From: Pseudomonas faucium
GTDB taxonomy: Bacteria > Pseudomonadota > Gammaproteobacteria > Pseudomonadales > Pseudomonadaceae
DNA length: 64,000 bases
Reading direction: 5' to 3'
Assembly (NCBI RefSeq): GCF_021602585.1
Contig: NZ_BQIP01000028.1
Location: 1 to 64,000, forward strand
The position numbers were made by a program, and so were the translations under genes. How positions within the stretch are numbered: position 1 is the first letter of the stretch; each line of letters starts with the position of its first letter. Shown here one piece after another: positions 1-7,810 of the stretch. The notes under the pieces are model-generated. The model worked only from the letters and a program-made list of their open reading frames with translations. It ran no database searches and had not been told where the DNA came from.

Positions 1-60
1 CGAGAAACTCGTTTAGCTTCAAACACTTGGCTCGCTGCGATCTCTCGTAGCGGGAGGCGA

Positions 61-88
61 ATCATACAGCGTTTAGAAGCGCTGTCAA
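61..88 (-). promoter_or_regulatory. Probable rRNA-operon promoter, proximal (minus strand)
   Basis: Read on the minus strand, a perfect -35 TTGACA (83-88) and a -10 TATGAT (61-66) are separated by 16 bp, followed by a C-rich stretch (GCCTCCCGC). Strong promoters with this layout occur in front of Pseudomonas rRNA operons, so a 16S gene probably lies to the left of the window. The rRNA link is inferred from the promoter style; no rRNA sequence is inside the window. Confidence 0.55.
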
Positions 89-204
89 CCACCTTTTCAA
101 CCGCTATCGATCAGACGATCGAAGCACCTCCAGCACTACCTGGACTAAGTAACTCATTGAATCTCAAGGAGTTTCTCGTTCCGACTACGCTGGAAGTGGG
201 GCGC

Positions 205-232
205 ATTATAAGGGGATTCGAAAGCCCGTCAA
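205..232 (-). promoter_or_regulatory. Probable rRNA-operon promoter, distal (minus strand)
   Basis: On the minus strand, TTGACG (227-232) and a perfect TATAAT (205-210) are spaced 16 bp apart. This is the upstream member of a tandem pair with the promoter at 61-88. The stretch between them has no coding signal. The pair points leftward out of the window. Confidence 0.55.
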
Positions 233-297
233 CCCCTGCCGTTCATTTATTTGAAAGTGCGCCCCCTTTGCACCTTGCACCGCTACCCAGCATTTGC

Positions 298-309
298 GCA
301 CTATAGTGC
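298..309. promoter_or_regulatory. Perfect 12-bp palindrome GCACTATAGTGC upstream of rhtA
   Basis: A perfect dyad centred on TATA lies about 40 bp upstream of the rhtA start codon. Near-identical palindromes occur at 7723-7734 and 7752-7763, at the start of an XRE-cupin regulator gene that is divergent from another EamA exporter. Inferred to be an operator for that regulator or a paralogue. Its central TATA could also overlap the -10 element. Confidence 0.45.
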
Positions 310-347
310 TCACACAGCCCCACCCCTCTAAGGATTCCCTTCCACAA

Positions 348-1235
348 ATGAACACCCAGCCTCGCAGCCTGGCCGCCATGCTCTTCCCTGTCGGCTTGCT
401 GCTGATCGCCATGGCATCGATTCAATCCGGCGCCTCATTGGCAAAAAGCATGTTCCCCATCGTTGGCGCACAGGGCACCACCACCCTGCGCCTGGTATTC
501 GCCAGCATCATCATGCTGGCGATACTGCGCCCATGGCGCGTGCGCATGACCGCCAGCACCCTGCGCAACGTGGTCATCTATGGCATGGCGTTGGGCGGCA
601 TGAACTTCCTCTTCTATATGGCTCTGCAGACCACCCCGCTGGGTATCGCCGTAGCCCTGGAATTCACCGGCCCGTTGGCCGTGGCCCTGTTCGCCTCGCG
701 ACGGGCTATTGATTTTCTCTGGATTGGCCTGGCCGTTGCCGGCCTGCTGCTGCTGATTCCAATCGGCGACAGCGGCCAGCCCCTGGACCTGACAGGCGTT
801 GGTTATGCACTGGGGGCAGGAGTCTGCTGGGCGCTGTACATCCTCTTTGGCCAACGTGCCGGCGCCGAACATGGCATTCAGAGCGCGGCACTGGGCGTCG
901 TGGTCGCGGCCCTGTTCGTGGCCCCCATCGGCATCGTCCATGCTGGCAGCGCGTTGCTCACACCCGCGCTCATTCCCTTGGCGCTGGGCGTGGCTGTCCT
1001 CTCGACCGCCTTGCCTTACAGCCTGGAAATGGTTGCCCTGACCCGCATGCCCGCACGCACCTTCGGCACCCTGATGAGCGTCGAACCTGCAATCGGGGCA
1101 CTTTCCGGACTATTGTTCCTGGGCGAGGTACTGAGCGTAAGCCAATGGCTGGCCATTCTTGCCATCATTGCGGCCTCTGTAGGCGCTACGCTTTCGATGC
1201 GCCGCGACAGCACACCAGCAGTAGCCGCGGACTGA
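348..1235 (+). CDS. rhtA: RhtA-type threonine/homoserine exporter (EamA/DMT family)
   Basis: An inner-membrane exporter of 295 residues, the same length as Escherichia coli RhtA, which exports homoserine and threonine. It aligns by eye along nearly the whole length: AMASIQSGASLAKS, GGMNFLFYMALQT, PLGIAVALEFTGPLAVALF, GQRAGAEHG, STALPYSLEMVALTR and RTFGTLMS are near-identical blocks. About ten hydrophobic segments form two EamA repeats. The ATG at 348 matches the family N-terminus. A TTG at 294 would add 18 residues that do not look conserved and that lie over the palindrome at 298-309. The AAGGA at 330-334 is far from the start, so the ribosome site is weak. Confidence 0.9.
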   Translation: MNTQPRSLAAMLFPVGLLLIAMASIQSGASLAKSMFPIVGAQGTTTLRLVFASIIMLAILRPWRVRMTASTLRNVVIYGMALGGMNFLFYMALQTTPLGIAVALEFTGPLAVALFASRRAIDFLWIGLAVAGLLLLIPIGDSGQPLDLTGVGYALGAGVCWALYILFGQRAGAEHGIQSAALGVVVAALFVAPIGIVHAGSALLTPALIPLALGVAVLSTALPYSLEMVALTRMPARTFGTLMSVEPAIGALSGLLFLGEVLSVSQWLAILAIIAASVGATLSMRRDSTPAVAAD

Positions 1236-1423
1236 TTTGAGAAAACTTTGCATTTGTGACGGCATTAGCCATTGTGGCGCCCCGCCTCGCTGATTAAGCT
1301 GTCACAAAAGCATAATCTTCACGCTATCTACTTGTATGCGCACGGATGCCGGGGAATTCAGGAAGAAACGCAGCGATAACCGAAGGGTAAGGCACAAAGC
1401 CAACCCTGCATTTAAGGACAGGA

Positions 1424-1705
1424 ATGAAACGTATTTTGCTCATCCTGGCCGTTTTGGCCATTGCTGGATGCGCCGCGACGGCGAAGACTGAGGTCAAACA
1501 GGGGAAAAAGGGCCTGCATATCAACTGCTCCGGCCTCTCCTCGTCGTGGGACAAGTGCTACAGCAAAGCGGCCACCTCCTGCAGCAAGCGCGGCTACAAG
1601 GTCGTTGCGCGCTCGGGGGACACCGACGAAGAACCGGGTGACTACCTGTTTGGCATCAACCCTGCCGGCTACACCAGCCGCAGCATGATCGTCATCTGCA
1701 AGTAA
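1424..1705 (+). CDS. Small lipoprotein, function unknown
   Basis: A 93-residue protein with a typical lipoprotein signal: a charged MKR start, a hydrophobic stretch and the lipobox IAGC with Cys16. Residue 17 is Ala, which fits outer-membrane sorting. The mature part is small and Cys-rich (about five cysteines after the lipobox), basic, and ends in a hydrophobic strand. AGGACAGGA just upstream is a good ribosome site. A strong terminator follows eight bases after the stop, so this is a monocistronic unit. I recognise no domain; a role in the envelope is all that can be inferred. Confidence 0.75.
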   Translation: MKRILLILAVLAIAGCAATAKTEVKQGKKGLHINCSGLSSSWDKCYSKAATSCSKRGYKVVARSGDTDEEPGDYLFGINPAGYTSRSMIVICK

Positions 1706-1712
1706 TAAAGAA

Positions 1713-1738
1713 GGGCAGCCCATGAGCTGCCCTTTTTA
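1713..1738 (+). terminator. Rho-independent terminator after the lipoprotein gene
   Basis: A 7-bp stem GGGCAGC/GCTGCCC with a 6-base loop is followed by five T residues. It ends the plus-strand lipoprotein gene and lies 17 bp before the end of the convergent aminopeptidase gene. Confidence 0.85.
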
Positions 1739-1754
1739 ATAGCCTCCCGCCCTC

Positions 1755-3563
1755 TTACAACGGCGCAGTACGCGCCTGCAGCCAGGCCAGTGCGTTGCCC
1801 TTGAGCAATGGCGCAATACGTTCGCGCACGGTTGCGTGATAATCGTTGAGCCAGCCCAGCTCTTCCTGGGTCAGCCGTTCCGGCAGCAGGCAGCGGGTAT
1901 CGATGGGGCACAACGTCAAGGTTTCGAAGTTCAGGAAGTCGCCGAACGCACTGTTGCCGGCTTCGCGGTTCACCACCAGGTTCTCGATACGTACCCCCCA
2001 GGCACCCGGGCGATAGGTGCCGGGCTCGATCGAGCTGATCATCCCGACCTGCATGGCTGTCTGCGGGGTGGTTGCCGCCTGGTAGGCGATGACCTGCGGC
2101 CCTTCGTGCACGTTCATGAAATAGCCCACGCCATGGCCGGTCCCGTGGCCATAGTCGACCTGGTCTGCCCAGATCGGCGCACGCGCGATGGCATCGAGCA
2201 GCGGCGAGAGAATGCCGCGGGGGAAGGTAGCCCGTGACAGGGCAATCACCCCCTTGAGCACGCGCGTGCAGTCCTGCTTCTGCGCAAGGCTCGGCGTACC
2301 CACCGGGACCATCCGGGTGATATCGGTAGTACCGCCCAGGTATTGCCCGCCCGAATCGATCAACAGCAAGCCATCCCCCTCGATTACTGCATGGGATTGC
2401 TCGGTCGCCCGATAATGCGGCATCGCGCCATTGCCATTGAAGGCGGCAATGGTGGAGAAGCTCAGCGAGACGAAATCGGGCCGACGCGCTCGTGCAGCGC
2501 TCAATTGCTCATCGATGGTCAGCTCGGTGATGACCTCCTTGCCCAGATGCGCCTCGAACCAGGCGAAGAATTCGCACAAAGCCGCGCCATCCTGCTCCAT
2601 GACCCGGCGGATATGCACCAGCTCTTCGGCCCCCTTGCGTGATTTGCTCAAGGTGGTCGGGTTCAGCCCTTCGACCAACTGCACCTGGCCGTCCAGGTTC
2701 TTCAACAGGCCGCACGTCACCCGAGCAGGGTCGACCAGCAGCCGGCTGCCTGCAGCCAAACCTGCTAGCGCCTGCTGCACCTGCGGGTAGTCACGCACCT
2801 CGATGCCGTCCACCTCCAGCACATGGCGCAAGTGATCATCGAGCTTTTCGGCACCCACGAAGAGAATGGCTTGTTCCTGGCTGATCAGCGCAAAGGAGAC
2901 AAACACCGGGTTGTAGGACACATCGCTGCCACGCAAGTTGAACAGCCAGGCGATGTCATCGAGGGTGGCCAGGAAATGCCAATCAACCCCCTTCTCCTTC
3001 AAGGTGCTGCGCAGCTGGGCCAGCTTTTCGGCACGGCTCACCGTGGCATGGGGCGGCAGGTGTTGGTACACCGGGTTGCCTGGCAATGCCGGGCGCCCTT
3101 CCCAGACCTTGCCCAGCACGTCAAGGTCAGTCACCAGCCGCACCCCACGAGCGCTCAGGCGCTCTTCGAGCTGACGCGCCGAAGCCAGGGCCATCACCGC
3201 GCCATCCACGGCCACGGCGCCGCCAGCGACGACGTTATCACCCAGCCACTCCAGCGCACCCGGCTTGCCCGGCTGCAGCTTCATCAGCTCGATGCCACTG
3301 CCCGCCAACTCTTTCTCGGCTTGCTCCCAGTAGCGGCTGTCGGCCCACAGCCCGGCAAAATCCGCCGTGACCACCAGCGTGCCGACCGAACCTTCGAACC
3401 CCGACAACCAGCGGCGCCCTTGCCAGTAGCCCGGCATGTATTCGGAAAGATGCGGATCTGCCGAGGGCACCAGCAGGGCATCCATACCCGCCTCGGCCAT
3501 CACTTCGCGCACGCGCGCCAGGCGCTGCGGCACACTCTGCTCTATCGTGGTCTGAACGTTCAT
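1755..3563 (-). CDS. Aminopeptidase P family (Xaa-Pro) metallopeptidase, long three-domain form
   Basis: A 602-residue cytosolic peptidase expected to remove N-terminal residues that precede proline. Two creatinase-type N-terminal domains (about residues 15-300) precede a pita-bread M24 domain and a C-terminal extension (KGNALAWLQARTAPL end). M24 metal ligands are visible: the two Asp of LLIDSGGQYLGGTTDITR, the His of GHGTGHGVG, and the Glu residues of SIEPGTYR and VRIENL. The ATG at 3563 has AGGAG eight bases upstream; an open frame extends further upstream without a better start. The long form is distinct from the shorter pepP product of about 440 residues, so no symbol is given. Confidence 0.9.
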   Translation of the reverse strand: MNVQTTIEQSVPQRLARVREVMAEAGMDALLVPSADPHLSEYMPGYWQGRRWLSGFEGSVGTLVVTADFAGLWADSRYWEQAEKELAGSGIELMKLQPGKPGALEWLGDNVVAGGAVAVDGAVMALASARQLEERLSARGVRLVTDLDVLGKVWEGRPALPGNPVYQHLPPHATVSRAEKLAQLRSTLKEKGVDWHFLATLDDIAWLFNLRGSDVSYNPVFVSFALISQEQAILFVGAEKLDDHLRHVLEVDGIEVRDYPQVQQALAGLAAGSRLLVDPARVTCGLLKNLDGQVQLVEGLNPTTLSKSRKGAEELVHIRRVMEQDGAALCEFFAWFEAHLGKEVITELTIDEQLSAARARRPDFVSLSFSTIAAFNGNGAMPHYRATEQSHAVIEGDGLLLIDSGGQYLGGTTDITRMVPVGTPSLAQKQDCTRVLKGVIALSRATFPRGILSPLLDAIARAPIWADQVDYGHGTGHGVGYFMNVHEGPQVIAYQAATTPQTAMQVGMISSIEPGTYRPGAWGVRIENLVVNREAGNSAFGDFLNFETLTLCPIDTRCLLPERLTQEELGWLNDYHATVRERIAPLLKGNALAWLQARTAPL

Positions 3564-3745
3564 GCGCACTCCTGCGGACACATCTTGGTTGATCCAGGAT
3601 GTCGATAATGGAGCAGCCATCCCAGCGCTGCAATCATCCAGGCCCAGGCAACGCCCGTGTGCAACGCCCCTACCTTCGATCGACTGCGGCTGAACTTCCC
3701 GCAGGCACAAGCTTCACAACCAGTACATTCCCTGCAGACAGGTCG

Positions 3746-4864
3746 ATGCCCATGCCCAGCGCCTGCGACCCGAAGACTGCCGTCGTGCTGCTCGACACCC
3801 GCGAACACACCCCGGAGCACGAGCGCGCCGTACACCTCAAGCTCGCTGCCGGCCTGGCCCAGTTGCTGGGCTGTGCAACCGCGCACAACGTGCAAACGCC
3901 CAGTGCTGCGGACAACTTCTATTACCTGCCCACCGAAACCCTGATCGACCCGGCCCGCTACGCACCGATGGGCATCCGCAGCGAACAGGACCTGTTTGGC
4001 GGCCTGGTGAGCCATCCCTACATGGCCACCAAGGCAATTTCCCACCCGCTGCCTGCCAACGCCATGTTTCCTCCCGGCTGGACCGATACCTTCGCCCAGC
4101 AGGCCAGTGACGCCCTGCTGCGCGGCTACACCGTCTTCAGTAAAGCCGACGCCCGCCGCGCAGCGCAGTTGCTATTGCTCGATGGCCCCGTTCGGTTCAA
4201 GCCGGTGCTGGCCTGTGCCGGGCGCGGGCAGAAAGTGATCACCCAAGCGGAGCAACTGGAGCCGCTGCTGGCCGACCTCGATGACCAGGACCTGGCCCTC
4301 TGGGGCCTGGTGCTGGAAGAAGACCTGAGTGATGTGCAGACATTCAGTGTCGGCCAGGTCCGCGTTGCTGGCATAACCTGCAGCTACCACGGCACCCAGC
4401 AATTGACCCACGACCACCAGGGCACCGAAGTCTACGCAGGCTCCGACCTGTTAGTGGTGCGTGGCGACTACCAAGCCTTGCTGCAGCTGCCCCTGGAAGA
4501 TCATCTGCGCCTGGCGATCAACCAGGCCATCATCTACGAGCAGGCGGCGGAGCTGCACTTCCCAGGCTTCATTGCATCGCGGCGCAACTATGACATCGCT
4601 CGCGGCAGCAATGCCCAGGGCCACCTGCGCAGCGGCGTGCTCGAACAATCCTGGCGCCCGGGTGGCGCCAGCAGCGCCGAACTGCTGGCGCTGCAGGCAT
4701 TTGCCAGCGACCCCGCCCTGCAACGGCTGCGCGCCTCCACCCATGAAGTGTTCGGCAGCCACGACCTGCCCGCCGATGCCACCCTCTTCTATCAAGGAAA
4801 CGACAGTGAACTCGGACAACTCAGCAAATTCGCGCGGATTCGCGAGCATGACCATTCAGAGTGA
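3746..4864 (+). CDS. DUF3182 family protein
   Basis: A 373-residue, acidic, probably soluble protein that I recognise as the DUF3182 family common in Pseudomonas and related proteobacteria; no function is known. There is no signal peptide or membrane segment. The arrangement (YTVFSKADARRAAQLLLLDGPVRFKP, then LVLEEDLSDVQTFSVGQVRVAG, then HFPGFIASRRNYDIARG) is reminiscent of ATP-grasp-like proteins, but that is only an impression. The start is ATG 3746 or ATG 3752; an in-frame extension to 3599 lacks coding character. Its 3' end overlaps the next gene, a hydrolase, so the two are probably translated together. Confidence 0.75.
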   Translation: MPMPSACDPKTAVVLLDTREHTPEHERAVHLKLAAGLAQLLGCATAHNVQTPSAADNFYYLPTETLIDPARYAPMGIRSEQDLFGGLVSHPYMATKAISHPLPANAMFPPGWTDTFAQQASDALLRGYTVFSKADARRAAQLLLLDGPVRFKPVLACAGRGQKVITQAEQLEPLLADLDDQDLALWGLVLEEDLSDVQTFSVGQVRVAGITCSYHGTQQLTHDHQGTEVYAGSDLLVVRGDYQALLQLPLEDHLRLAINQAIIYEQAAELHFPGFIASRRNYDIARGSNAQGHLRSGVLEQSWRPGGASSAELLALQAFASDPALQRLRASTHEVFGSHDLPADATLFYQGNDSELGQLSKFARIREHDHSE

Positions 4865-5618
4865 AAGCGTAGAGCTGCAGGTGGACAACGGCAGCATAGC
4901 CGGTACGTTGGTCAGCCCCGGCAGCAAGATGCCCGGCATCCTCTTCGTCCACGGCTGGGGCGGCAGCCAGCAGCGTGACCTGGCTCGCGCCCGGCACATC
5001 ACCGGGCTGGGTTGCGTATGCATGACCTTCGACCTGCGCGGCCATGAGAAGACCGAGAACCAGCGGCTGACGGTAACCCGTGAACAAAATCTCAAGGACC
5101 TGTTGGCCGCCTATGACTGCCTGGCCAATCACCCCGCCGTGGACAGCAATGCCATCGCCATCATCGGCAGCAGTTATGGCGGCTACCTGGCCACCTTGCT
5201 GACCCTGCAACGCCCGGTGAAATGGCTGGCGTTGCGGGTACCGGCGATGTACTGGGATGACCAATGGGACACCCCCAAGCAAGCCCTCGATCGCCAGCGC
5301 CTCAACGCCTACCGCCAGCGCCCGCTCGGCCCGGCCGACAACCGGGCGCTGGCCGCCTGCGCGGAATTCGCCGGCGATGTGCTACTGGTCGAATCCGAGC
5401 AGGACGACTATGTGCCGCACACCACGCTGATGAGCTATCGCTCGGCGTTCATCGGCGCCCATTCGCTGACCCACCGCATCGTCGACGGTGCCGACCACGC
5501 GCTCTCCAGCGAAGAAAGCCAGAAGGCCTACAGCTCGATCCTGGCCGCCTGGATCAGCGAGATGGTGATCGGTGCGCGCCTGGACCGCTACCCGCACTAC
5601 GCACCGTGGTACGCCTGA
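4806..5618 (+). CDS. Alpha/beta-hydrolase (dienelactone-hydrolase/prolyl-oligopeptidase-like)
   Basis: A cytosolic serine hydrolase of about 270 residues. Landmarks in order: the oxyanion loop FVHGWGGSQQRD, the nucleophile elbow GSSYGG (Ser), the acid in ESEQDDYVP and the catalytic His in DGADHAL. The fold is clear but the substrate is not. The GTG start at 4806 has AAGGA seven bases upstream, inside the DUF3182 gene. An ATG at 4848 would give 256 residues but lacks a ribosome site. Either way it overlaps the upstream gene. The 3' end overlaps the convergent monooxygenase gene by 22 bp. Confidence 0.8.
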   Translation: MNSDNSANSRGFASMTIQSESVELQVDNGSIAGTLVSPGSKMPGILFVHGWGGSQQRDLARARHITGLGCVCMTFDLRGHEKTENQRLTVTREQNLKDLLAAYDCLANHPAVDSNAIAIIGSSYGGYLATLLTLQRPVKWLALRVPAMYWDDQWDTPKQALDRQRLNAYRQRPLGPADNRALAACAEFAGDVLLVESEQDDYVPHTTLMSYRSAFIGAHSLTHRIVDGADHALSSEESQKAYSSILAAWISEMVIGARLDRYPHYAPWYA

Positions 5619-5977
5619 CGCTCGCCCACCTGGCAATGCAGGCCGCCGTCGGCGCCGCGCACCAGGCTGCGTAGCGCCTGGTAGGCGGTAAAGTTGACAC
5701 CCCGCGCCTGGTGCTGGCTGAGCAGGTCGAGAAACGGCTCTTGAGCAAAGCTTTGTGCCGCCGTCGCCCACGCCTGGCGCGACTGCCACTGCAAGTACTG
5801 CAGCACCCGGCTGCCGTCATCGCTGGCCTGCACGCTAACCCCCTGCAGCCCTTCGCAACGCAAAGCCAATTCCTCGCTGCGCGTGACCAGGGCCTGGGCC
5901 AATGCGGCCTGGCGCGAAACCGGCACTTCATATTCGATCATCTGGGTAAACCACAAAGCATGCGGCGTGGCCGTCAT
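5597..5977 (-). CDS. Antibiotic-biosynthesis-monooxygenase-fold protein, SoxR-controlled
   Basis: A 126-residue single-domain protein of the ABM/dimeric alpha-beta-barrel type (MIEYEVPVSRQAALAQAL ... LQYLQWQSRQAWATAAQSF). It is divergent from soxR across an intergenic SoxR box in a 19-bp-spaced promoter. In P. aeruginosa the gene divergent from soxR (PA2274) is also a putative monooxygenase and a member of the small SoxR regulon, so a role in handling redox-cycling compounds is inferred. ATG 5977 has AAGGAG upstream. Its 3' end overlaps the hydrolase gene on the other strand. Confidence 0.8.
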   Translation of the reverse strand: MTATPHALWFTQMIEYEVPVSRQAALAQALVTRSEELALRCEGLQGVSVQASDDGSRVLQYLQWQSRQAWATAAQSFAQEPFLDLLSQHQARGVNFTAYQALRSLVRGADGGLHCQVGERQAYHGA

Positions 5978-6020
5978 GGTCAGTCTCCTTGCTTCGGACG
6001 CTTGCAGCGCGATGGCCAGC

Positions 6021-6051
6021 AGGGTAAAACCTCCAGTTAACTCAAGGTCAA
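6021..6051 (-). promoter_or_regulatory. SoxR box inside a 19-bp-spaced promoter driving the monooxygenase gene
   Basis: On the minus strand, -35 TTGACC (6046-6051) and -10 TACCCT (6021-6026) are 19 bp apart, the long spacing typical of MerR-family activators. Between them lies a dyad centred on GTTAAC (6036-6041) with flanking CCTCCA and TCAAGG, close to the known SoxR box CCTCAAGTTAACTTGAGG. It lies between soxR and the monooxygenase gene. Confidence 0.85.
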
Positions 6052-6064
6052 GAGCTTTTTGCGC

Positions 6065-6523
6065 ATGCCACGCCCCACCTCGACAGCGCAGGACACCCAA
6101 CTGAGCGTCGGCCAACTGGCCGCCCGCAGCGGCGTGGCCGTTACCGCCCTGCACTTCTATGAAACCAAAGGCCTGATCCACAGCAGCCGCAACACGGGCA
6201 ACCAACGTCGCTACCCGCGTGCCATGCTGCGCCGCGTGGCGGTGATCAAGATGGCCCAGCGCCTGGGCATCCCGCTGGCCGAGATCGCCACGGCCCTCGC
6301 CACGCTGCCCAGCCACCACACCCCGACCGCCGAAGACTGGCAGCGGTTATCGGCGCGCTGGCGTGAGGACCTCAGCCGACGCATCGATGAGATGGTGATG
6401 TTGCGCGACCAGCTGGACGGCTGCATTGGCTGCGGCTGCCTATCGCTGAAGGAGTGCCCGCTGCGTAACCGCCAGGATCACCTGGCCGAAGCGGGCCCTG
6501 GGCCGCATCCACCCGCGCCGTGA
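6065..6523 (+). CDS. soxR: Redox-sensitive transcriptional activator SoxR
   Basis: A 152-residue MerR-family regulator. An N-terminal winged helix ([26 protein letters not shown]) is followed by a dimerisation helix and the [2Fe-2S] cluster motif [12 protein letters not shown]. The cysteines are at 120, 123, 125 and 131, one position off the E. coli protein. Oxidation of the cluster by redox-cycling agents switches it to an activator. ATG 6065 is chosen; a TTG at 6059 would add two residues. Pseudomonas SoxR controls a small regulon rather than soxS. Two matching boxes are in this window (6021-6051 and 57128-57158). Confidence 0.95.
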   Translation: MPRPTSTAQDTQLSVGQLAARSGVAVTALHFYETKGLIHSSRNTGNQRRYPRAMLRRVAVIKMAQRLGIPLAEIATALATLPSHHTPTAEDWQRLSARWREDLSRRIDEMVMLRDQLDGCIGCGCLSLKECPLRNRQDHLAEAGPGPHPPAP

Positions 6524-6603
6524 TTGCGCGCTATTTCCCGGCAGTACAGCGCTGCAGCACCTATAACTAGCGTCTGGTCACAACGATCGCCACAGGAGGC
6601 AGC

Positions 6604-7152
6604 ATGAGCAAGCAGGCGTTGATCATCATCGACATCCAGAACGATTACTTCCCCGGCGGCAAATGGACGCTCGAAGGCGCCGAACAGGCCGCCGACAATG
6701 CCGCAAGGCTGCTGGCCGCAGCGCGCCAGCGCGGTGACCTGGTGGTGCATGTGCGCCATGAGTTCGAAGCGGCCGACGCCCCCTTCTTCGCGCCGGCATC
6801 GCCCGGTGCGGCGATCCACAGCAAGGTGCAGCCCCAAGAGGGCGAACCCGTGGTGCTCAAACACAAGGTCAATGCGTTTCGCGATACACCCCTCAAGGGC
6901 ACCCTGGACCAGCACGGCATCGAGGCCCTGACCATCGTCGGCAGCATGAGCCACATGTGCATCGACGCTGCCACCCGCGCCGCGGCCGACCTCGGCTATG
7001 ACGTCACCGTGGCGCATGATGCCTGCGCCACCCTGGCGCTGGACTTCGATGGCAAGCAGGTGCCGGCGGCGGACGTCCATGCCTCGGCAATGGCCGCGCT
7101 GGCGTTCGCCTATGCCAAGGTGGTGAAGACGGACGAGCTGCTGGACCGATGA
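6604..7152 (+). CDS. Isochorismatase-family cysteine hydrolase
   Basis: A 182-residue hydrolase of the nicotinamidase/isochorismatase superfamily, which cleaves amides or carbamoyl groups through a Cys-Asp-Lys triad. Asp10 (IIIDIQNDYF), a lysine in VVLKHKVNAF (Lys86 fits the family spacing) and Cys119 (SMSHMCIDAA) are all present with the family cis-peptide context (VGSMSHM). AGGAGG precedes the ATG. The substrate cannot be read from the sequence. It lies between soxR and a convergent XRE regulator gene, with no sign of co-regulation. Confidence 0.85.
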   Translation: MSKQALIIIDIQNDYFPGGKWTLEGAEQAADNAARLLAAARQRGDLVVHVRHEFEAADAPFFAPASPGAAIHSKVQPQEGEPVVLKHKVNAFRDTPLKGTLDQHGIEALTIVGSMSHMCIDAATRAAADLGYDVTVAHDACATLALDFDGKQVPAADVHASAMAALAFAYAKVVKTDELLDR

Positions 7153-7162
7153 CAGGTCGCGA

Positions 7163-7738
7163 TCAGATCACCACGTTGCGCACGAAGCGCGTGGTCACAG
7201 CGCTATCGTTGCGATACGCGTACCGGCAGTTGCTGGCAAACACATGGAACTGGCCGACCTGCAGGCAGTGCTCGGCCTCTTCGATGATCAGCGTGAGCTG
7301 GCCTTCGGCCACATAGATCTGCTCGCTCCACCCCTCGGCGTCGGCTTCGCTGACGTAGCATTCGCCTGGCGCCAGGGTCCACTCCCAGATTTCCACCTCG
7401 CGCCGCGCCGCGCTGCTGGCCAGCAGCACCGCCTTGCTCTGCGGGTGCACCCCTGCCCAGGCCAGTTCGTCGATACGGCTGGGGTCGCGCTGGTCGGGTG
7501 CCTGGATGAGCGTACTGAACGCCACCCCAAGGGCCTCGGCGATCAAGTCCAGGGTGGTCAGGCTGACATTCTTTTCGCCTGCCTCGATTGCCACCAGCAT
7601 GCGCCGGCTGACCCCGGAGCGCTCGGCCAGCGTGGTCTGGCTCATGGCAGCGGCATTGCGCAGGCTGCGAACGTTGAAGCTGACATGCTGCAGCACCGAC
7701 GCGCGGTGCGTGGATTCTTTGTGCACTATATTGCTCAC
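7163..7738 (-). CDS. XRE-family regulator with cupin sensor domain
   Basis: A 191-residue regulator: an N-terminal HTH (LRNAAAMSQTTLAERSGVSRRMLVAIEAGEKNVSLTTL, about residues 26-64) and a C-terminal cupin (about 110-185) that likely binds a small ligand. It is divergent from an EamA exporter gene, a common arrangement in which such regulators control amino-acid or metabolite efflux. The GTG start (7738) is preferred, with GTG at codon 5 or 15 possible. The palindrome GCACTATATTGC overlaps the first codons and a second lies 29 bp away, so autoregulation is likely. Confidence 0.8.
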   Translation of the reverse strand: MSNIVHKESTHRASVLQHVSFNVRSLRNAAAMSQTTLAERSGVSRRMLVAIEAGEKNVSLTTLDLIAEALGVAFSTLIQAPDQRDPSRIDELAWAGVHPQSKAVLLASSAARREVEIWEWTLAPGECYVSEADAEGWSEQIYVAEGQLTLIIEEAEHCLQVGQFHVFASNCRYAYRNDSAVTTRFVRNVVI

Positions 7739-7763
7739 TTACCCAGGTTGCGCAGTATACTGC
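7723..7763. promoter_or_regulatory. Pair of TATA-centred palindromes between XRE regulator and EamA exporter
   Basis: GCACTATATTGC (7723-7734) and the perfect palindrome GCAGTATACTGC (7752-7763) have centres 29 bp apart, close to three helical turns. Both match the palindrome at 298-309 upstream of rhtA. They overlap the regulator start codon and likely -10 elements. Inferred operator of the XRE-cupin protein for itself and for the divergent exporter. Confidence 0.6.
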
Positions 7764-7810
7764 CCACTTTGCGCCGATTGTGCGCCGCCCCCCTCTGAGT
7801 GTGCAAGCGC

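Noticed and set aside
4461-4805. N-terminal extension of the hydrolase frame inside DUF3182
   Set aside because: Cys/Arg/Ser-rich shadow of DUF3182; a good ribosome site supports the start at 4806.
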